Shown here in pieces: positions 33,597-42,336 of a stretch of DNA of 48,802 nt. The notes under the pieces were generated by a model. That model made no database searches, was not told where the DNA came from, and saw only the letters and a list, made by a program, of their open reading frames with translations. The translations under genes were made by a program, and so were the position numbers. The DNA lies in assembly GCA_009782515.1 (NCBI GenBank), contig WRIY01000016.1, forward strand, positions 1-48,802. Reading direction: 5' to 3'. How positions within the stretch are numbered: position 1 is the stretch's first letter; each line of letters begins with the position of its first letter. This DNA is from Eubacteriaceae bacterium (GTDB taxonomy: Bacteria; Bacillota; Clostridia; Eubacteriales; Anaerofustaceae).

Positions 33597-35105
33597 ATGG
33601 ATAATAAAAACGGGATTGAGCCGCGCCAGGGCTCAGAAGAAAAACGTAGTTTAATCAGCAAAATACAGGATTTTGCAGCCGGCTTGCCAAGCTTTGAAGA
33701 TGCTTCGCAAAAGGGCGCTCTTGCAAATATCGCAAAATTCCTTGTTGCGCTTATAGCGCTTACCCTTATCTCCAGAGGCGCTTCCGGCGCTGCGCTTGCA
33801 CGGGTGTCTGTCTCAAACCCGCTAAGAGCGCCGGTAACAGAGGCTGTAACTGGCAAAGCATCGGTAAAAGCGCAGGATCAGCACATAATATCCGCACCGG
33901 AAGGCCTGACAGTTGTTAAGGCGCTTGCCGGCTCAGGCCAGGAGGTGAAGGCCGGAGACGACTTAATATTGTTTAGCATTTCGGATGTGCGCGCAAAGCT
34001 GGAGCGCGAAACTGCCTCTCTGGAGAAAATGAGGCTAAACTTAAGCAAGCTGGGGCGCGAAGAGCAGCCAGACACATCTGGCTACGACTCAGCTGCCCTC
34101 AGCCTTGAGCGCGCTAATGATGACTATGAAAGCGCAAGGCTTTCAGCTGAGGCTGATATTGCAAAAGCCCAGGCAGCGCTTGATGATGCGATAGCCGGAG
34201 AGCAGCAGGCAAGGCTGGCTTACGAAAGCGGAAGTGCGCAGCTAAGCGAATGGGAAAGCGCATCTGCCGCAGCGGCAAGGGCGCGCAGCGATCTTGAAAC
34301 CGCTGAAAATAAAGCAGCTTCGGATCTTCAGAGCGCTCGAAGAAGGTCTGAAGACGCGCAGGCTTCACTGGCGCGCTCAGAAAAAGACCTGGAGAAGTCA
34401 AAGCAGTCAGCTGCTGACACTAAAGCGCAAAACAGCATTGACGCAAAGCTGCAGCAGCTTGACATAAACAAGCAGCAAGAGTCGATTGCCCTGCTGCAGT
34501 CAATACTAAGCAATGGCGGCGCCCTTCGATCTGACGCAGGCGGAACAGTCAGCAAAACGCTGGGCCAAGGCGCCATTACGGGCTCTGAGCCGGCTGCCAT
34601 TCTGTCTGATGATACTGGCGCTTTTGAGGCAGAATTTTATGTAAGCCAATCCGATGCGGACAAGCTGGCTATAGGCATGGAGTGCGAAGTGGCTATTGGG
34701 GGGAGCTCTATGTATTATTCGCCGACAGTGAAAGCGCAGATATCCTCTATTTCAGCTCCCAATGACAAAAACCAGTCCCTGGTTTCCATAAAGCTGCCGC
34801 AAAGGGAATGGAAAGCCGGCCAAAGCGTAGATGTCCAGGCTGTCTTTAGCTCAACCACATATGACATATGCATACCTCTTTCAGCTTTGCGCTCTGATTC
34901 CAGCGGATATTTTATTTACACTGTAGAAAAGCGCTCAACCGTGCTTGGCCTTGAAAATATTGTTTTGCTTTCGCCGGTAACACTGCTGGCTTCAGATGAT
35001 TCCATGGCAGCAGTCAGCGGGCCTGTCGGCCGTGATTCGCTTGTTATAGCAGCCAGCAGCAAGTCTATTGCCGCCGGCGACAGAGTTAGGGTAAACCAGC
35101 AATGA
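33597..35105 (+). CDS. HlyD-family membrane-fusion/adaptor-like protein
   Basis: From the ATG at 33597 (AAGGAA 8 nt upstream) the product has 502 residues. One N-terminal transmembrane helix (about 42-62), a lipoyl-like half (HIISAPEGLTVVKALAGSGQ, then EVKAGDDLILFS), a long Ala/Glu/Lys-rich coiled coil (about 125-300), then the second lipoyl half (LRSDAGGTVSKTLGQGAITG) and beta-barrel domains to the end. Such proteins link an inner-membrane transporter to exported substrates; in Gram-positives they accompany MacB-type exporters. It overlaps the MacB-like gene by ATGA. Its place inside a sugar-importer operon is odd. Confidence 0.85.
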   Translation: MDNKNGIEPRQGSEEKRSLISKIQDFAAGLPSFEDASQKGALANIAKFLVALIALTLISRGASGAALARVSVSNPLRAPVTEAVTGKASVKAQDQHIISAPEGLTVVKALAGSGQEVKAGDDLILFSISDVRAKLERETASLEKMRLNLSKLGREEQPDTSGYDSAALSLERANDDYESARLSAEADIAKAQAALDDAIAGEQQARLAYESGSAQLSEWESASAAAARARSDLETAENKAASDLQSARRRSEDAQASLARSEKDLEKSKQSAADTKAQNSIDAKLQQLDINKQQESIALLQSILSNGGALRSDAGGTVSKTLGQGAITGSEPAAILSDDTGAFEAEFYVSQSDADKLAIGMECEVAIGGSSMYYSPTVKAQISSISAPNDKNQSLVSIKLPQREWKAGQSVDVQAVFSSTTYDICIPLSALRSDSSGYFIYTVEKRSTVLGLENIVLLSPVTLLASDDSMAAVSGPVGRDSLVIAASSKSIAAGDRVRVNQQ

Positions 35106-36148
35106 GCATTAAAAGCATTGCCGGCAAAACCAGAGCATACGCCCTTGACGGCCTTGTGTGGGTTTGCCTTTGCATCTTATTGTCTACAGGCTTTAAGAAT
35201 GCACAGGCTGTAAGCGAATGCTTCAACGGAATGTCTTTGCGCTTTGATAGCCAGATTAGCGATGAAGCAGCATACCAAGCCAGGCAGTATTCGATTAAGA
35301 GCGGTGGCGAAAATGCTTTTTGGCCAACATTCTGGCGTGAGGAAAACACTAATGTAGAAAGCGGCACTGCTCGCATCAATGCACTATGCATATACTACAG
35401 CGGCAATGCCTCCAGCATATGGCCAAGCGAATTTCAATCCGGAAGCACACCCGGTGTTACTGACAAATCAGGCATTGCGCTCTCAACTGCGCTTGCAAGC
35501 CGGCTTTATGGCAATTCCGGCATTATAGGCATGAGCGCAAACATTGGCGATCAGGCATATACTGTGCGGGGGATATTTGCTTCGGATGATTATATTGCGC
35601 TTGTAAGCGCAGGAGACATGCCGGCGTCACAGGCATGGAGCGCCGTTGAGCTTACCGGCGGAGGGGAAAACGCAACAAAGGAGGAAGCTGCCAGCTATGC
35701 TATTTCATCAGGCCTGGGCAGTGCGGATGCACTCATAACACAGGCTCCAGCCAGCTTCGCTGCCTTTATGGCAAATATTCCGGTATATATAATGGCTTGC
35801 TATGCCCTGGGAATGCTCTTAGGCTTGTTTGGCAAAGCCAGCCGCACTGCAAAATCCATCGGTTTTTACTCCCTGCTGCTCGCATTTGCCCTCCTGTTGC
35901 CCTCATTGCTTAACAAGCTGCCTGAATGGATGATCCCCTCGAAATGGAGTGACTTTGCTTTCTGGCAAGGCTTAGCTTCAAACTTCAGCCAGGCTGTTAA
36001 AGAATATTTGCGCCGGCCCCCCTCGATGCGCGACAGCATAGGCTTTTCACTGCTTGCTAAGCAGGCGGCCATATCGTTTGCTTCCAGCATGTTCGCGCTG
36101 GCAGCATGCTTAAGATGGCCAAGAAGAGACAGGAGGCAGCATGGCTAG
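35102..36148 (+). CDS. MacB/FtsX-like membrane protein
   Basis: The product has 348 residues. One N-terminal transmembrane helix (about 13-35), an extracytoplasmic domain of about 190 residues with a MacB-type pattern (SGIALSTALASRLYG, then IIGMSANIGDQAYTVRGIFA), and three C-terminal helices (about 228-250, 258-278 and 322-340). This 1+3 topology is that of MacB/FtsX mechanotransmission permeases. No LolD/MacB-type ATPase is next to it; the only ATPase in the operon is MalK-like. It overlaps that gene by 8 nt and the HlyD-like gene by 4 nt. The extracellular domain is diverged, so the assignment is by topology and short motifs. Confidence 0.7.
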   Translation: MSIKSIAGKTRAYALDGLVWVCLCILLSTGFKNAQAVSECFNGMSLRFDSQISDEAAYQARQYSIKSGGENAFWPTFWREENTNVESGTARINALCIYYSGNASSIWPSEFQSGSTPGVTDKSGIALSTALASRLYGNSGIIGMSANIGDQAYTVRGIFASDDYIALVSAGDMPASQAWSAVELTGGGENATKEEAASYAISSGLGSADALITQAPASFAAFMANIPVYIMACYALGMLLGLFGKASRTAKSIGFYSLLLAFALLLPSLLNKLPEWMIPSKWSDFAFWQGLASNFSQAVKEYLRRPPSMRDSIGFSLLAKQAAISFASSMFALAACLRWPRRDRRQHG

Positions 36149-37241
36149 CATAAGTTTAGCTAATATCAGCAAGGTTTACCCCGGCGATATAACTGCAGTG
36201 AGCGATTTTAGCCTTGAGATAAAAGACAAAGAGTTCCTGGTTTTGGTAGGGCCTTCAGGATGCGGCAAAACAACAACATTGCGCATGATTGCAGGCCTGG
36301 AGGAAATTACTTCAGGCGAGCTTTATATAGGCGGCAACCTTGTAAACAGTGTTGCCCCCAAAGACCGCGACATTGCAATGGTTTTTCAGAACTATGCCCT
36401 CTACCCCCATATGAGCGTTTATAAAAATATGGCTTTCGCTCTTAGCATTCGAAAAATGCCCAAAGCTGAAATCGACCAAAAGGTCAGGCAGGCAGCATCT
36501 GTTCTGGGAATCGAGGATTTGCTTGAACGAAAGCCAAAGGCATTGTCCGGAGGCCAGCGCCAGCGCGTAGCGCTTGGCCGGGCGATGGTGCGCGAGCCTG
36601 CTGCTTTTCTGCTTGACGAGCCGCTCTCAAACCTCGACGCAAAGCTTCGGGCCAGCATGCGCACAGAGCTCATAAAGCTGCAAAAGCGCCTTGGCGCTAC
36701 GTTTGTTTATGTCACGCACGATCAGGTCGAAGCAATGACAATGGGCGATCGCATAGTTGTCATGAAGGACGGTTATATACAGCAAGTAGATACGCCGCAA
36801 AATATCTATGACTATCCTGTCAATATATTCGTCGCAAGCTTTATCGGTAGCCCGCAGATGAACTTTATTGACGCTGTGCTTAGCGTGAATGGCAACGGCT
36901 TTTATGCCGATTTTAGCGGAAATGCCCTTTATTTGCACAACCCGAGCGACGCTGTCAAAAGCTATGTGGGCAAGCAGGTGAGAATTGGCATACGCCCTGA
37001 AGATATACGCGTTGACAGCGCATTCTTAGCGCAAAGCCCGAAAAGCGTATTTTCTGCTGAAGTTGAAGTGCTGGAAAGAATGGGAAACGAGGCATATCTG
37101 AACGTGGCATGGCAGGGCAGCAGGCTTGTTGCCCGCGTTGCGCCGGATGTCTATGCTGAAATAGCAAGCAGCATCAGCATAGGCATAAATGCTTCAAAGA
37201 TGCACTTTTTTGACATAGAAGCTGAAGGGCGGATTTGCTGA
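36141..37241 (+). CDS. ABC importer ATPase, MalK/UgpC/MsmX type
   Basis: The product has 366 residues. Walker A GPSGCGKTT, Q-loop QNYALYPHM, signature LSGGQRQR, Walker B AFLLDEPLSNLDA and switch His in VTHDQVEAMT are all intact. The C-terminal 130 residues are the regulatory OB/TOBE domain (VRIGIRPEDIRV). AGGAGG 5 nt before ATG gives strong translation. It closes the operon and should power the two sugar-type permeases; such ATPases are often shared by several importers. Whether it also serves the MacB-like protein is an open question. Confidence 0.95.
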   Translation: MASISLANISKVYPGDITAVSDFSLEIKDKEFLVLVGPSGCGKTTTLRMIAGLEEITSGELYIGGNLVNSVAPKDRDIAMVFQNYALYPHMSVYKNMAFALSIRKMPKAEIDQKVRQAASVLGIEDLLERKPKALSGGQRQRVALGRAMVREPAAFLLDEPLSNLDAKLRASMRTELIKLQKRLGATFVYVTHDQVEAMTMGDRIVVMKDGYIQQVDTPQNIYDYPVNIFVASFIGSPQMNFIDAVLSVNGNGFYADFSGNALYLHNPSDAVKSYVGKQVRIGIRPEDIRVDSAFLAQSPKSVFSAEVEVLERMGNEAYLNVAWQGSRLVARVAPDVYAEIASSISIGINASKMHFFDIEAEGRIC

Positions 37242-37281
37242 GCATCTCTGCTAAAGCCTCGCTCTCGCACCCGCCTGAATT

Positions 37282-37315
37282 TAAAAATCCCAGCTAATAA
37301 CATAAAAGCTGGGAT
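37282..37315 (-). terminator. Shared terminator between convergent genes
   Basis: ATCCCAGCT (37287-37295) and AGCTGGGAT (37307-37315) form a perfect 9-bp stem. On the minus strand it is followed by TTTTTAAATT, so it mainly ends the N-acetyltransferase transcript; it may also stop the ABC operon. Confidence 0.8.
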
Positions 37316-37328
37316 GATAGTATAGCCG

Positions 37329-38123
37329 CTATAAATCTCCGCGCACTTCGCTCATGGAAAACGACAAGCCAAAGTATTCCTCCAGCACTTCATAGTACTC
37401 TCTAAGGGTTGTAATTTCCCTTGTTGTCTTCTCGTCGCCTTTTGTTATATTAAGAGTCGTGCCTGAGAGGCTCACAAAGCCATCCGGCTTATTGAAATTC
37501 AAAGAGCGGTTCATCCTGAATGGGCTGTCAGGGCTTGAGCCGGTCCAGTGGTTGGCGATAACAAATTCAACATCCGGCGTCTCTTTGTTGTAGAAAGCCA
37601 CAAGCGGCTTTAGCTCCCCTTCCGGCATTACCTGCATTAAGGACATTTCGCCGTCTTCTTCCACAGCAAAGCAGTAATCGCCCTTAAATGTAGATCGAAC
37701 AGATCCATCCATTGGAACTGATACAGGCGGCATAGCCCCGCCAAACCCAACATCAGCAAAAAGCTGCTCTCCATCCAGCGTTACGACACTCACCCGATGA
37801 AGCCTTCTGACAGCATTGGGATCAAATGATCTCACCCTGGCGATGCATCCTACAGAGTCAAAGCCAAGGCTTACAAGAAGCTCACAGAAAATCCCATTAA
37901 GCTCAAAGCAGTAGCCGCCTCTTCTTCTTTCAACAACCTTATCGTATAAATGTTCAACAGTTACGATAGTAGGCTTTGCAAAATCGATCATGTCGAGGTT
38001 TTCAAAGGGAACTGACAGCTGGTGTGCCCATATTAGTTCGTCAAGGTACTCCCTGGAAGGCTCTTTTGGCTCAAGCAGCCCGATCCTCTCAAGGTATTTC
38101 TGGGTTTGTTCTTGTGTTAGCAT
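37329..38123 (-). CDS. Arylamine N-acetyltransferase
   Basis: The product has 264 residues from the ATG at 38123, which fits the family N-terminus (YLERIGL); the frame continues to an ATG at 38171, but that extension is unlike the family. The Cys-His-Asp triad is visible: Cys in RRGGYCFELNG, His in RRLHRVSVV, Asp in LFADVGFGG. It transfers acetyl from acetyl-CoA to aryl amines and hydrazines, usually as detoxification. The Shine-Dalgarno before 38123 is weak. It is a single gene with the terminator shared with the ABC operon. Confidence 0.92.
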   Translation of the reverse strand: MLTQEQTQKYLERIGLLEPKEPSREYLDELIWAHQLSVPFENLDMIDFAKPTIVTVEHLYDKVVERRRGGYCFELNGIFCELLVSLGFDSVGCIARVRSFDPNAVRRLHRVSVVTLDGEQLFADVGFGGAMPPVSVPMDGSVRSTFKGDYCFAVEEDGEMSLMQVMPEGELKPLVAFYNKETPDVEFVIANHWTGSSPDSPFRMNRSLNFNKPDGFVSLSGTTLNITKGDEKTTREITTLREYYEVLEEYFGLSFSMSEVRGDL

Positions 38124-38311
38124 GATTATTGCTGCCAATATATGTATGCAAGCGGCAGCTTCTCCTTTCATGGGGTGTATTCATTTATGTATATAATGAA
38201 TCAATGATATCCCATAAAAAATGTTATGTAAAGAATCTTCTAAGCCTTGGCAAACACAGGCAGCCTGACAAAAAAACTAAGCATTTGATACTAAAATGGC
38301 GAAAATTGGCC

Positions 38312-38320
38312 TGTTATAAT
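38312..38320 (+). promoter_or_regulatory. Extended -10 promoter of the flavoprotein gene
   Basis: TGTTATAAT: a perfect -10 element (38315-38320) with the TG extension; no good -35 is seen. It lies 37 bp before the ATG. Confidence 0.55.
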
Positions 38321-38356
38321 GGAATTGACTAAAAAATTATCTGAGGAGACTATATT

Positions 38357-38905
38357 ATGGGCAAAGTTCTTATATTTAATGGCAGCCCCAAAAAAAGAGG
38401 GACGACAGCATCGCTGTTAGCCCAAGCTGCTGATGGAGCGAAATCGAAGGGCCTGGAAGTTGTGGAATACAACCTAAATGATGCCAGCCTGCGCGGTTGC
38501 CAAGGATGCATGGCTTGCCGCAAAGAAGATGCAGTAGCCTGCGTGCAAAACGACTACTTCAGCACAATGTATGCAGACTTAAAGGATGCTGATGGCATCA
38601 TCTTCGGTGCGCCGATATACATGGGCTCAATCACAGCCCAAGGCTGGAAGCTGATTAACAGGCTATATCCGGCTATGGCGCCTGATTTTAGCCCGCGCTT
38701 TCCCGGCAAAAATTTCGGAATAATAATTACGCATGGCGCGCCGGATGCAGAAGCTTACAAACCAGCTGCTGAAGTAACAGCAGGCTTCTTTGCACGCCTC
38801 GGCTGGAACGAAGTAGGAAGGGTTATTTGGGCTGGAGCAGGCGGTGAAGCGCCTGAAGAGCTAAGCAGCCAGGCTTTCGCAATGGGAGAGGCGATAGCCA
38901 GGTAA
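38357..38905 (+). CDS. Flavodoxin-family NAD(P)H-dependent oxidoreductase
   Basis: The product has 182 residues. The FMN phosphate loop is FNGSPKKRGTTASLL. A Cys-rich loop (RGCQGCMACRKEDAVACVQND) resembles iron-sulfur flavoproteins and WrbA/NQO-like reductases of anaerobes. GAPIYMGSITAQ binds the flavin ring. It probably reduces quinones, nitro compounds or metals at the cost of NAD(P)H. GAGGAG 9 nt before ATG and a strong terminator make it a single-gene unit. Confidence 0.9.
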   Translation: MGKVLIFNGSPKKRGTTASLLAQAADGAKSKGLEVVEYNLNDASLRGCQGCMACRKEDAVACVQNDYFSTMYADLKDADGIIFGAPIYMGSITAQGWKLINRLYPAMAPDFSPRFPGKNFGIIITHGAPDAEAYKPAAEVTAGFFARLGWNEVGRVIWAGAGGEAPEELSSQAFAMGEAIAR

Positions 38906-38921
38906 AGCGTGTTCAAGATTA

Positions 38922-38951
38922 AGAGGGGGGTGCATGTTGCCCCCTCTTTTT
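38922..38951 (+). terminator. Rho-independent terminator after the flavoprotein gene
   Basis: AGAGGGGG (38922-38929) pairs with CCCCCTCT (38940-38947) and is followed by U residues. Confidence 0.9.
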
Positions 38952-39055
38952 GGTTAGCAGAAGTGCAGGCATAAGCTTTAGGGCGCTGCCTGCACAGGTT
39001 TTCGCCTGTATCTTGAATCTAGAGAGATTTGGCTGTAGCCTCAAGCCCCTTCAAT

Positions 39056-40438
39056 TTAGCTCGGCACCTGCATTCCTTGCGGAATGGGGCATACATAAGG
39101 CTTTCCTTTTGTAGCCTCGTCAAATTCCTCTTTTGCTTTTGCAAGCGTTTCGGGGCTGTCAAAGACTTTTATGCATGAGAGCGCAAGTATCTTTGCAGCG
39201 TTGATCATGCCTTTCATGCCAATGGAATGGCCAGAGCATGCTGTTACTTGCCAGGAGTGCCCGCCTGCGCCCACATTGGAGGTTGTAGACGAAAAAGACG
39301 CTCCGGGGGCAAGATGCTGCACATCGCCAACATCAGTTGAAGCATAGACATTATCAGATGATATAGGAAGGATGTTTCTGGCTATGTGCTCGCCTTCAGG
39401 AATCCTGCCTGAATTCACCATCATCTGGTAGTTGGGGCTTGCCTCGTTAAGCTCTTTTGCAAACGCTATCTCATCCTCGCTATATTCCGGCATCCCTATT
39501 TCCTGCATAGCTTCGTATGCGACTTCGCAGAGAACCTTGTTTTGCAGTGTGTTGTAGCACCCGCCTGAATCTTCAACCTCTACCTCTGTCTCAGTCATCA
39601 TGGCGGCACCCTGCGCAACCTTGACTATTCTCTCGAAAGTGCTTACTACAGCTTCCCTTGTCAATGCCCGCACATAATACCAATTTGTAGCTTTGTCCGG
39701 AACTATATTCGGCGCTTCGCCCGCATTTGTGATTACATAATGGATTCGGACATCATGGGTTACATGCTCGCGCAGGAAGTTTGCTCCAACATTCATAAGC
39801 TCTGCTGCGTCAAGCGCGCTTCTGCCGTTCTGCGGATCAGCTCCGGCGTGGGCGGTTACGCCTTTGAAGTGAAAGCGTGCAGCATTAATGGCTGTCATCG
39901 TGCCCAGCGTTAAGCTGTTTGCAGTGCCCGGATGCCATGCGAATGAGCAGTCAAGGCCTTCAAAGCCTCCATCACGGGCCATAAATGGCTTTCCTGTAAG
40001 CTGCTCTTCAGCAGGGCAGCCGTAAAAAACAATAGTTCCCTGAATGCCGCGCTCCTGCATTTCCCGCTTAATGCCCACAGCAGCTGCAGCATGGGCTGCG
40101 CCTAAAAGGTTGTGGCCGCAGCCTTGGCCGGCGCCTCCCTCAATAATAGGCTCTTTGCTTGTTGAAACGCTTTGGCTCATGCCAGGAAGCGCATCGTACT
40201 CTCCCAAAAGCCCGATAACAGGGCTTCCTTGCCCATACGTCGCCCTAATTGCAGTAGGCACTCCGGCATAGGCCTCTTGCACTTCAAAGCCTTCGCTTCT
40301 TAACAGCTCTGCTGTCCAGGCTGCTGCTTTATGCTCCTTATTCGCCACTTCAGGATTTTCCCAAATCTTGGTTGCTAGATCGATAAACAGATCTTTCTTT
40401 GCCTCTATCTCGGCAATAGCATGTGATGCTGCGCTCAT
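39056..40438 (-). CDS. M20-family amidohydrolase (p-aminobenzoyl-glutamate hydrolase AbgB-like)
   Basis: The ATG at 40438 (AAAGGA 11 nt upstream) is preferred to 40483 and gives 460 residues. The M20 peptidase fold has metal-site residues in GAGQGCGHNLLGAAHA, CPAEEQLTGKP and FAWHPGT, and an inserted dimerisation domain (FHFKGVTAHAGADPQNGRSA). The length and HSWQVTACSGHSIGMKGM are typical of AbgB-like enzymes, which cut amide-linked amino-acid conjugates such as folate breakdown products. No AbgA or AbgT partner is near, so the substrate may differ. It is divergent from the DUF6933 gene. Confidence 0.88.
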   Translation of the reverse strand: MSAASHAIAEIEAKKDLFIDLATKIWENPEVANKEHKAAAWTAELLRSEGFEVQEAYAGVPTAIRATYGQGSPVIGLLGEYDALPGMSQSVSTSKEPIIEGGAGQGCGHNLLGAAHAAAAVGIKREMQERGIQGTIVFYGCPAEEQLTGKPFMARDGGFEGLDCSFAWHPGTANSLTLGTMTAINAARFHFKGVTAHAGADPQNGRSALDAAELMNVGANFLREHVTHDVRIHYVITNAGEAPNIVPDKATNWYYVRALTREAVVSTFERIVKVAQGAAMMTETEVEVEDSGGCYNTLQNKVLCEVAYEAMQEIGMPEYSEDEIAFAKELNEASPNYQMMVNSGRIPEGEHIARNILPISSDNVYASTDVGDVQHLAPGASFSSTTSNVGAGGHSWQVTACSGHSIGMKGMINAAKILALSCIKVFDSPETLAKAKEEFDEATKGKPYVCPIPQGMQVPS

Positions 40439-40500
40439 AATACCTGCTTCCTTTGCATCGTTTTTTGTAAAAAGCATAGGCATTCTGCCTAATTAACTAC

Positions 40501-40529
40501 AATTTAGCATATTTAATGGGCATAATCAA
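40501..40529 (-). promoter_or_regulatory. Promoter of the M20 amidohydrolase gene
   Basis: TTGATT (40524-40529), 17-bp spacer, TAAATT (40501-40506) on the minus strand. Confidence 0.45.
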
Positions 40530-40605
40530 TTTAACTGGCCTTGGCAGGCTGCCAAATTGCTTTGCGTGTGCGATCCCATTTCTTTGCTGCATGGGCTTGT
40601 CCAAA

Positions 40606-40614
40606 TGATATAAT
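40606..40614 (+). promoter_or_regulatory. Extended -10 promoter of the DUF6933/ORF3-like gene
   Basis: TGATATAAT: TATAAT at 40609-40614 with TG one base before; 32 bp upstream of the start codon. No good -35. Confidence 0.5.
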
Positions 40615-40646
40615 TAATTCGCCAGATTTTATATAAAGGAATAATG

Positions 40647-41705
40647 ATGCAGATTAATTGCTCGAAAGCACTGATCAAAGAATTAGGCTTTATGAATCCA
40701 CAAGAAAGTGGCATTAAGCACCCTCTAGACAGCTGGCATGCAGGTTTGTTGAAGGCCAAAGGCAAACTGGGCGTTGTCTTTATTAATGACATAACAAGAT
40801 ATGCAGTCGTTGTCTTTGAGCTCAAAGAGCCTTACATGCATATTACTAGCCTATTTCGCTTAGCGCTCCTTGACTATTTGGCAGATGAAGGCATAGACCC
40901 TGAAATCGCAAACACATATATAAGCGAATCCGGATTTTTCCACTACAGCATATCATCAGACACAAAAGCGCTAGCCAGGCTAACGCGCATGACAAAAGAC
41001 ATTAAATCATTTCTGGAGCAAAGCTCCGCGCCTATTTCAAACAGGATAGTGCGCATAGCGGCCAGAAACAAGAACGCCACAAACTTCCCGTTCCAGGATG
41101 GCGAGCCAGGCTCTGCAGGCTACAGGGAATATCGCTCGAAGCCATGCAAAAAGATGGTAGAAGCCTTAAGAGCATATGGCAGCAACCCTATTAAGTGCCA
41201 TGCTGTAGAGCTTGCGATAAGGCTTGACAGCTTCAGGGCTGAAATCTGGCGCGAAGTAACGGTTCCTATGCACTTTACGTTTAGTGAGCTGCATGAGGTC
41301 ATATCAGCTGCCTTTGGCTGGAGCGGCACAAAAGTCCATGAGTTTTATATAATGAGAGGCATAAACATAACTGCTTCAATCGTGCCGTCAAAATACTATA
41401 GCCCAAAGGCAAAAGCTGCAAACCAGTTCTATAACAAGCATGTGCTTGTTAAGGATGTGCTGCCAACAAGGGAAATAATCTATCAATACAGTACAAAGGA
41501 AGAATGCACCCATTTCATTAAGGTTAGGTCTGTAATAGTCAATTACTCAGAAAACAACGCCATATGCACAGCGGGAAAAGGCAATATAGCCGATCTTGGC
41601 CTTGACCATAACGCCCAGCCCAGCAGTGAAGGCGCATACAGCCAATACGAGGATGGAGTTAACCTTGATTTGATCAACAGCCAGCTAAAGCTGGTTCGCA
41701 GCTAA
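40647..41705 (+). CDS. DUF6933 domain fused to a plasmid pRiA4b ORF-3-like domain
   Basis: The product has 352 residues from the ATG at 40647 (AAGGA 7 nt upstream; the ATG at 40644 is too close). The N-terminal 125 residues resemble DUF6933 (INCSKALIKELG, DSWHAGLLKAKGKLGVVFIN, EGIDPEIANTYISESG). The C-terminal half resembles the pRiA4b ORF-3 family (IRLDSFRAEIWREVTVPMHF, then TFSELHEVISAAFGW and KVHEFYI). Neither domain has a settled function; ORF-3-like proteins are common on mobile DNA. The gene has its own promoter and terminator. Confidence 0.8.
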   Translation: MQINCSKALIKELGFMNPQESGIKHPLDSWHAGLLKAKGKLGVVFINDITRYAVVVFELKEPYMHITSLFRLALLDYLADEGIDPEIANTYISESGFFHYSISSDTKALARLTRMTKDIKSFLEQSSAPISNRIVRIAARNKNATNFPFQDGEPGSAGYREYRSKPCKKMVEALRAYGSNPIKCHAVELAIRLDSFRAEIWREVTVPMHFTFSELHEVISAAFGWSGTKVHEFYIMRGINITASIVPSKYYSPKAKAANQFYNKHVLVKDVLPTREIIYQYSTKEECTHFIKVRSVIVNYSENNAICTAGKGNIADLGLDHNAQPSSEGAYSQYEDGVNLDLINSQLKLVRS

Positions 41706-41733
41706 AGCTACATAAAAAATAAAAGAAAATTGA

Positions 41734-41757
41734 AAAAGGGCAAGTATCTGCCCTTTT
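41734..41757. terminator. Bidirectional terminator
   Basis: AAAAGGGCA (41734-41742) pairs perfectly with TGCCCTTTT (41749-41757). A and U runs on both sides suit the plus-strand gene before it and the minus-strand TPR gene after it. Confidence 0.85.
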
Positions 41758-41892
41758 GTGGTTGTAGCTCCCTTTGGTAGCCCAGCCTTTAAAATGCTTA
41801 AGTTATTTTGGGGAGCCTCTTATCAACGTTATGGTGTGAAACTTCAGGCTGGGCAATATGTATTTACTACTTCTTTTGCCCCTCCTTTCTTT

Positions 41893-42264
41893 TCATTGCT
41901 GGCTTTTGAGCTGAATTTTGGCTATCGACCATAGAATATAGGCTTCAAACCATTCATTATCAGCAACACTCTTGCTCTTAGCCAGCATAAACTCTTCAAG
42001 AGCTTCCTCAAAGCGATCTGAGTAATAGAGCGCATAGCCAAGGCGGTAATGCCACATGCAGTCACTTTCGCCTTCCCTTGATACAGACAGCAGCTCTGAA
42101 ATGGCTGCATCAAATTGCTCTGTATTGTTGTAAGCGCGCGCTAAACGGCAAGCTAGCCCATAGCCGCGCTCCTCTTCAGGGATCCCAAGAATCGTGCTGA
42201 TAATCTCATTATGTCTGTTTTGCGCATCCAGGGAATCCAGATGCGAAAGTAGGCTATTATCCAT
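41893..42264 (-). CDS. Small tetratricopeptide-repeat-like protein
   Basis: The product has 123 residues from the ATG at 42264, 5 nt after GAGGGG; the in-frame GTG at 42270 is too close to it. Three helix-turn-helix repeats of TPR type can be read: LACRLARAYNNTEQFDAAIS, MWHYRLGYALYYSDRFEEAL and FEAYILWSIAKIQL. A protein-binding role is likely, partner unknown. It lies 73 bp downstream of the zinc-ribbon gene and may share its transcript. Confidence 0.7.
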   Translation of the reverse strand: MDNSLLSHLDSLDAQNRHNEIISTILGIPEEERGYGLACRLARAYNNTEQFDAAISELLSVSREGESDCMWHYRLGYALYYSDRFEEALEEFMLAKSKSVADNEWFEAYILWSIAKIQLKSQQ

Positions 42265-42336
42265 TTCCACCCCTCTTGCGCTTAGTCTTAATATATGCGC
42301 TCAGGGGTCAATAAAGACTATTCTTGTGAGTGCATT

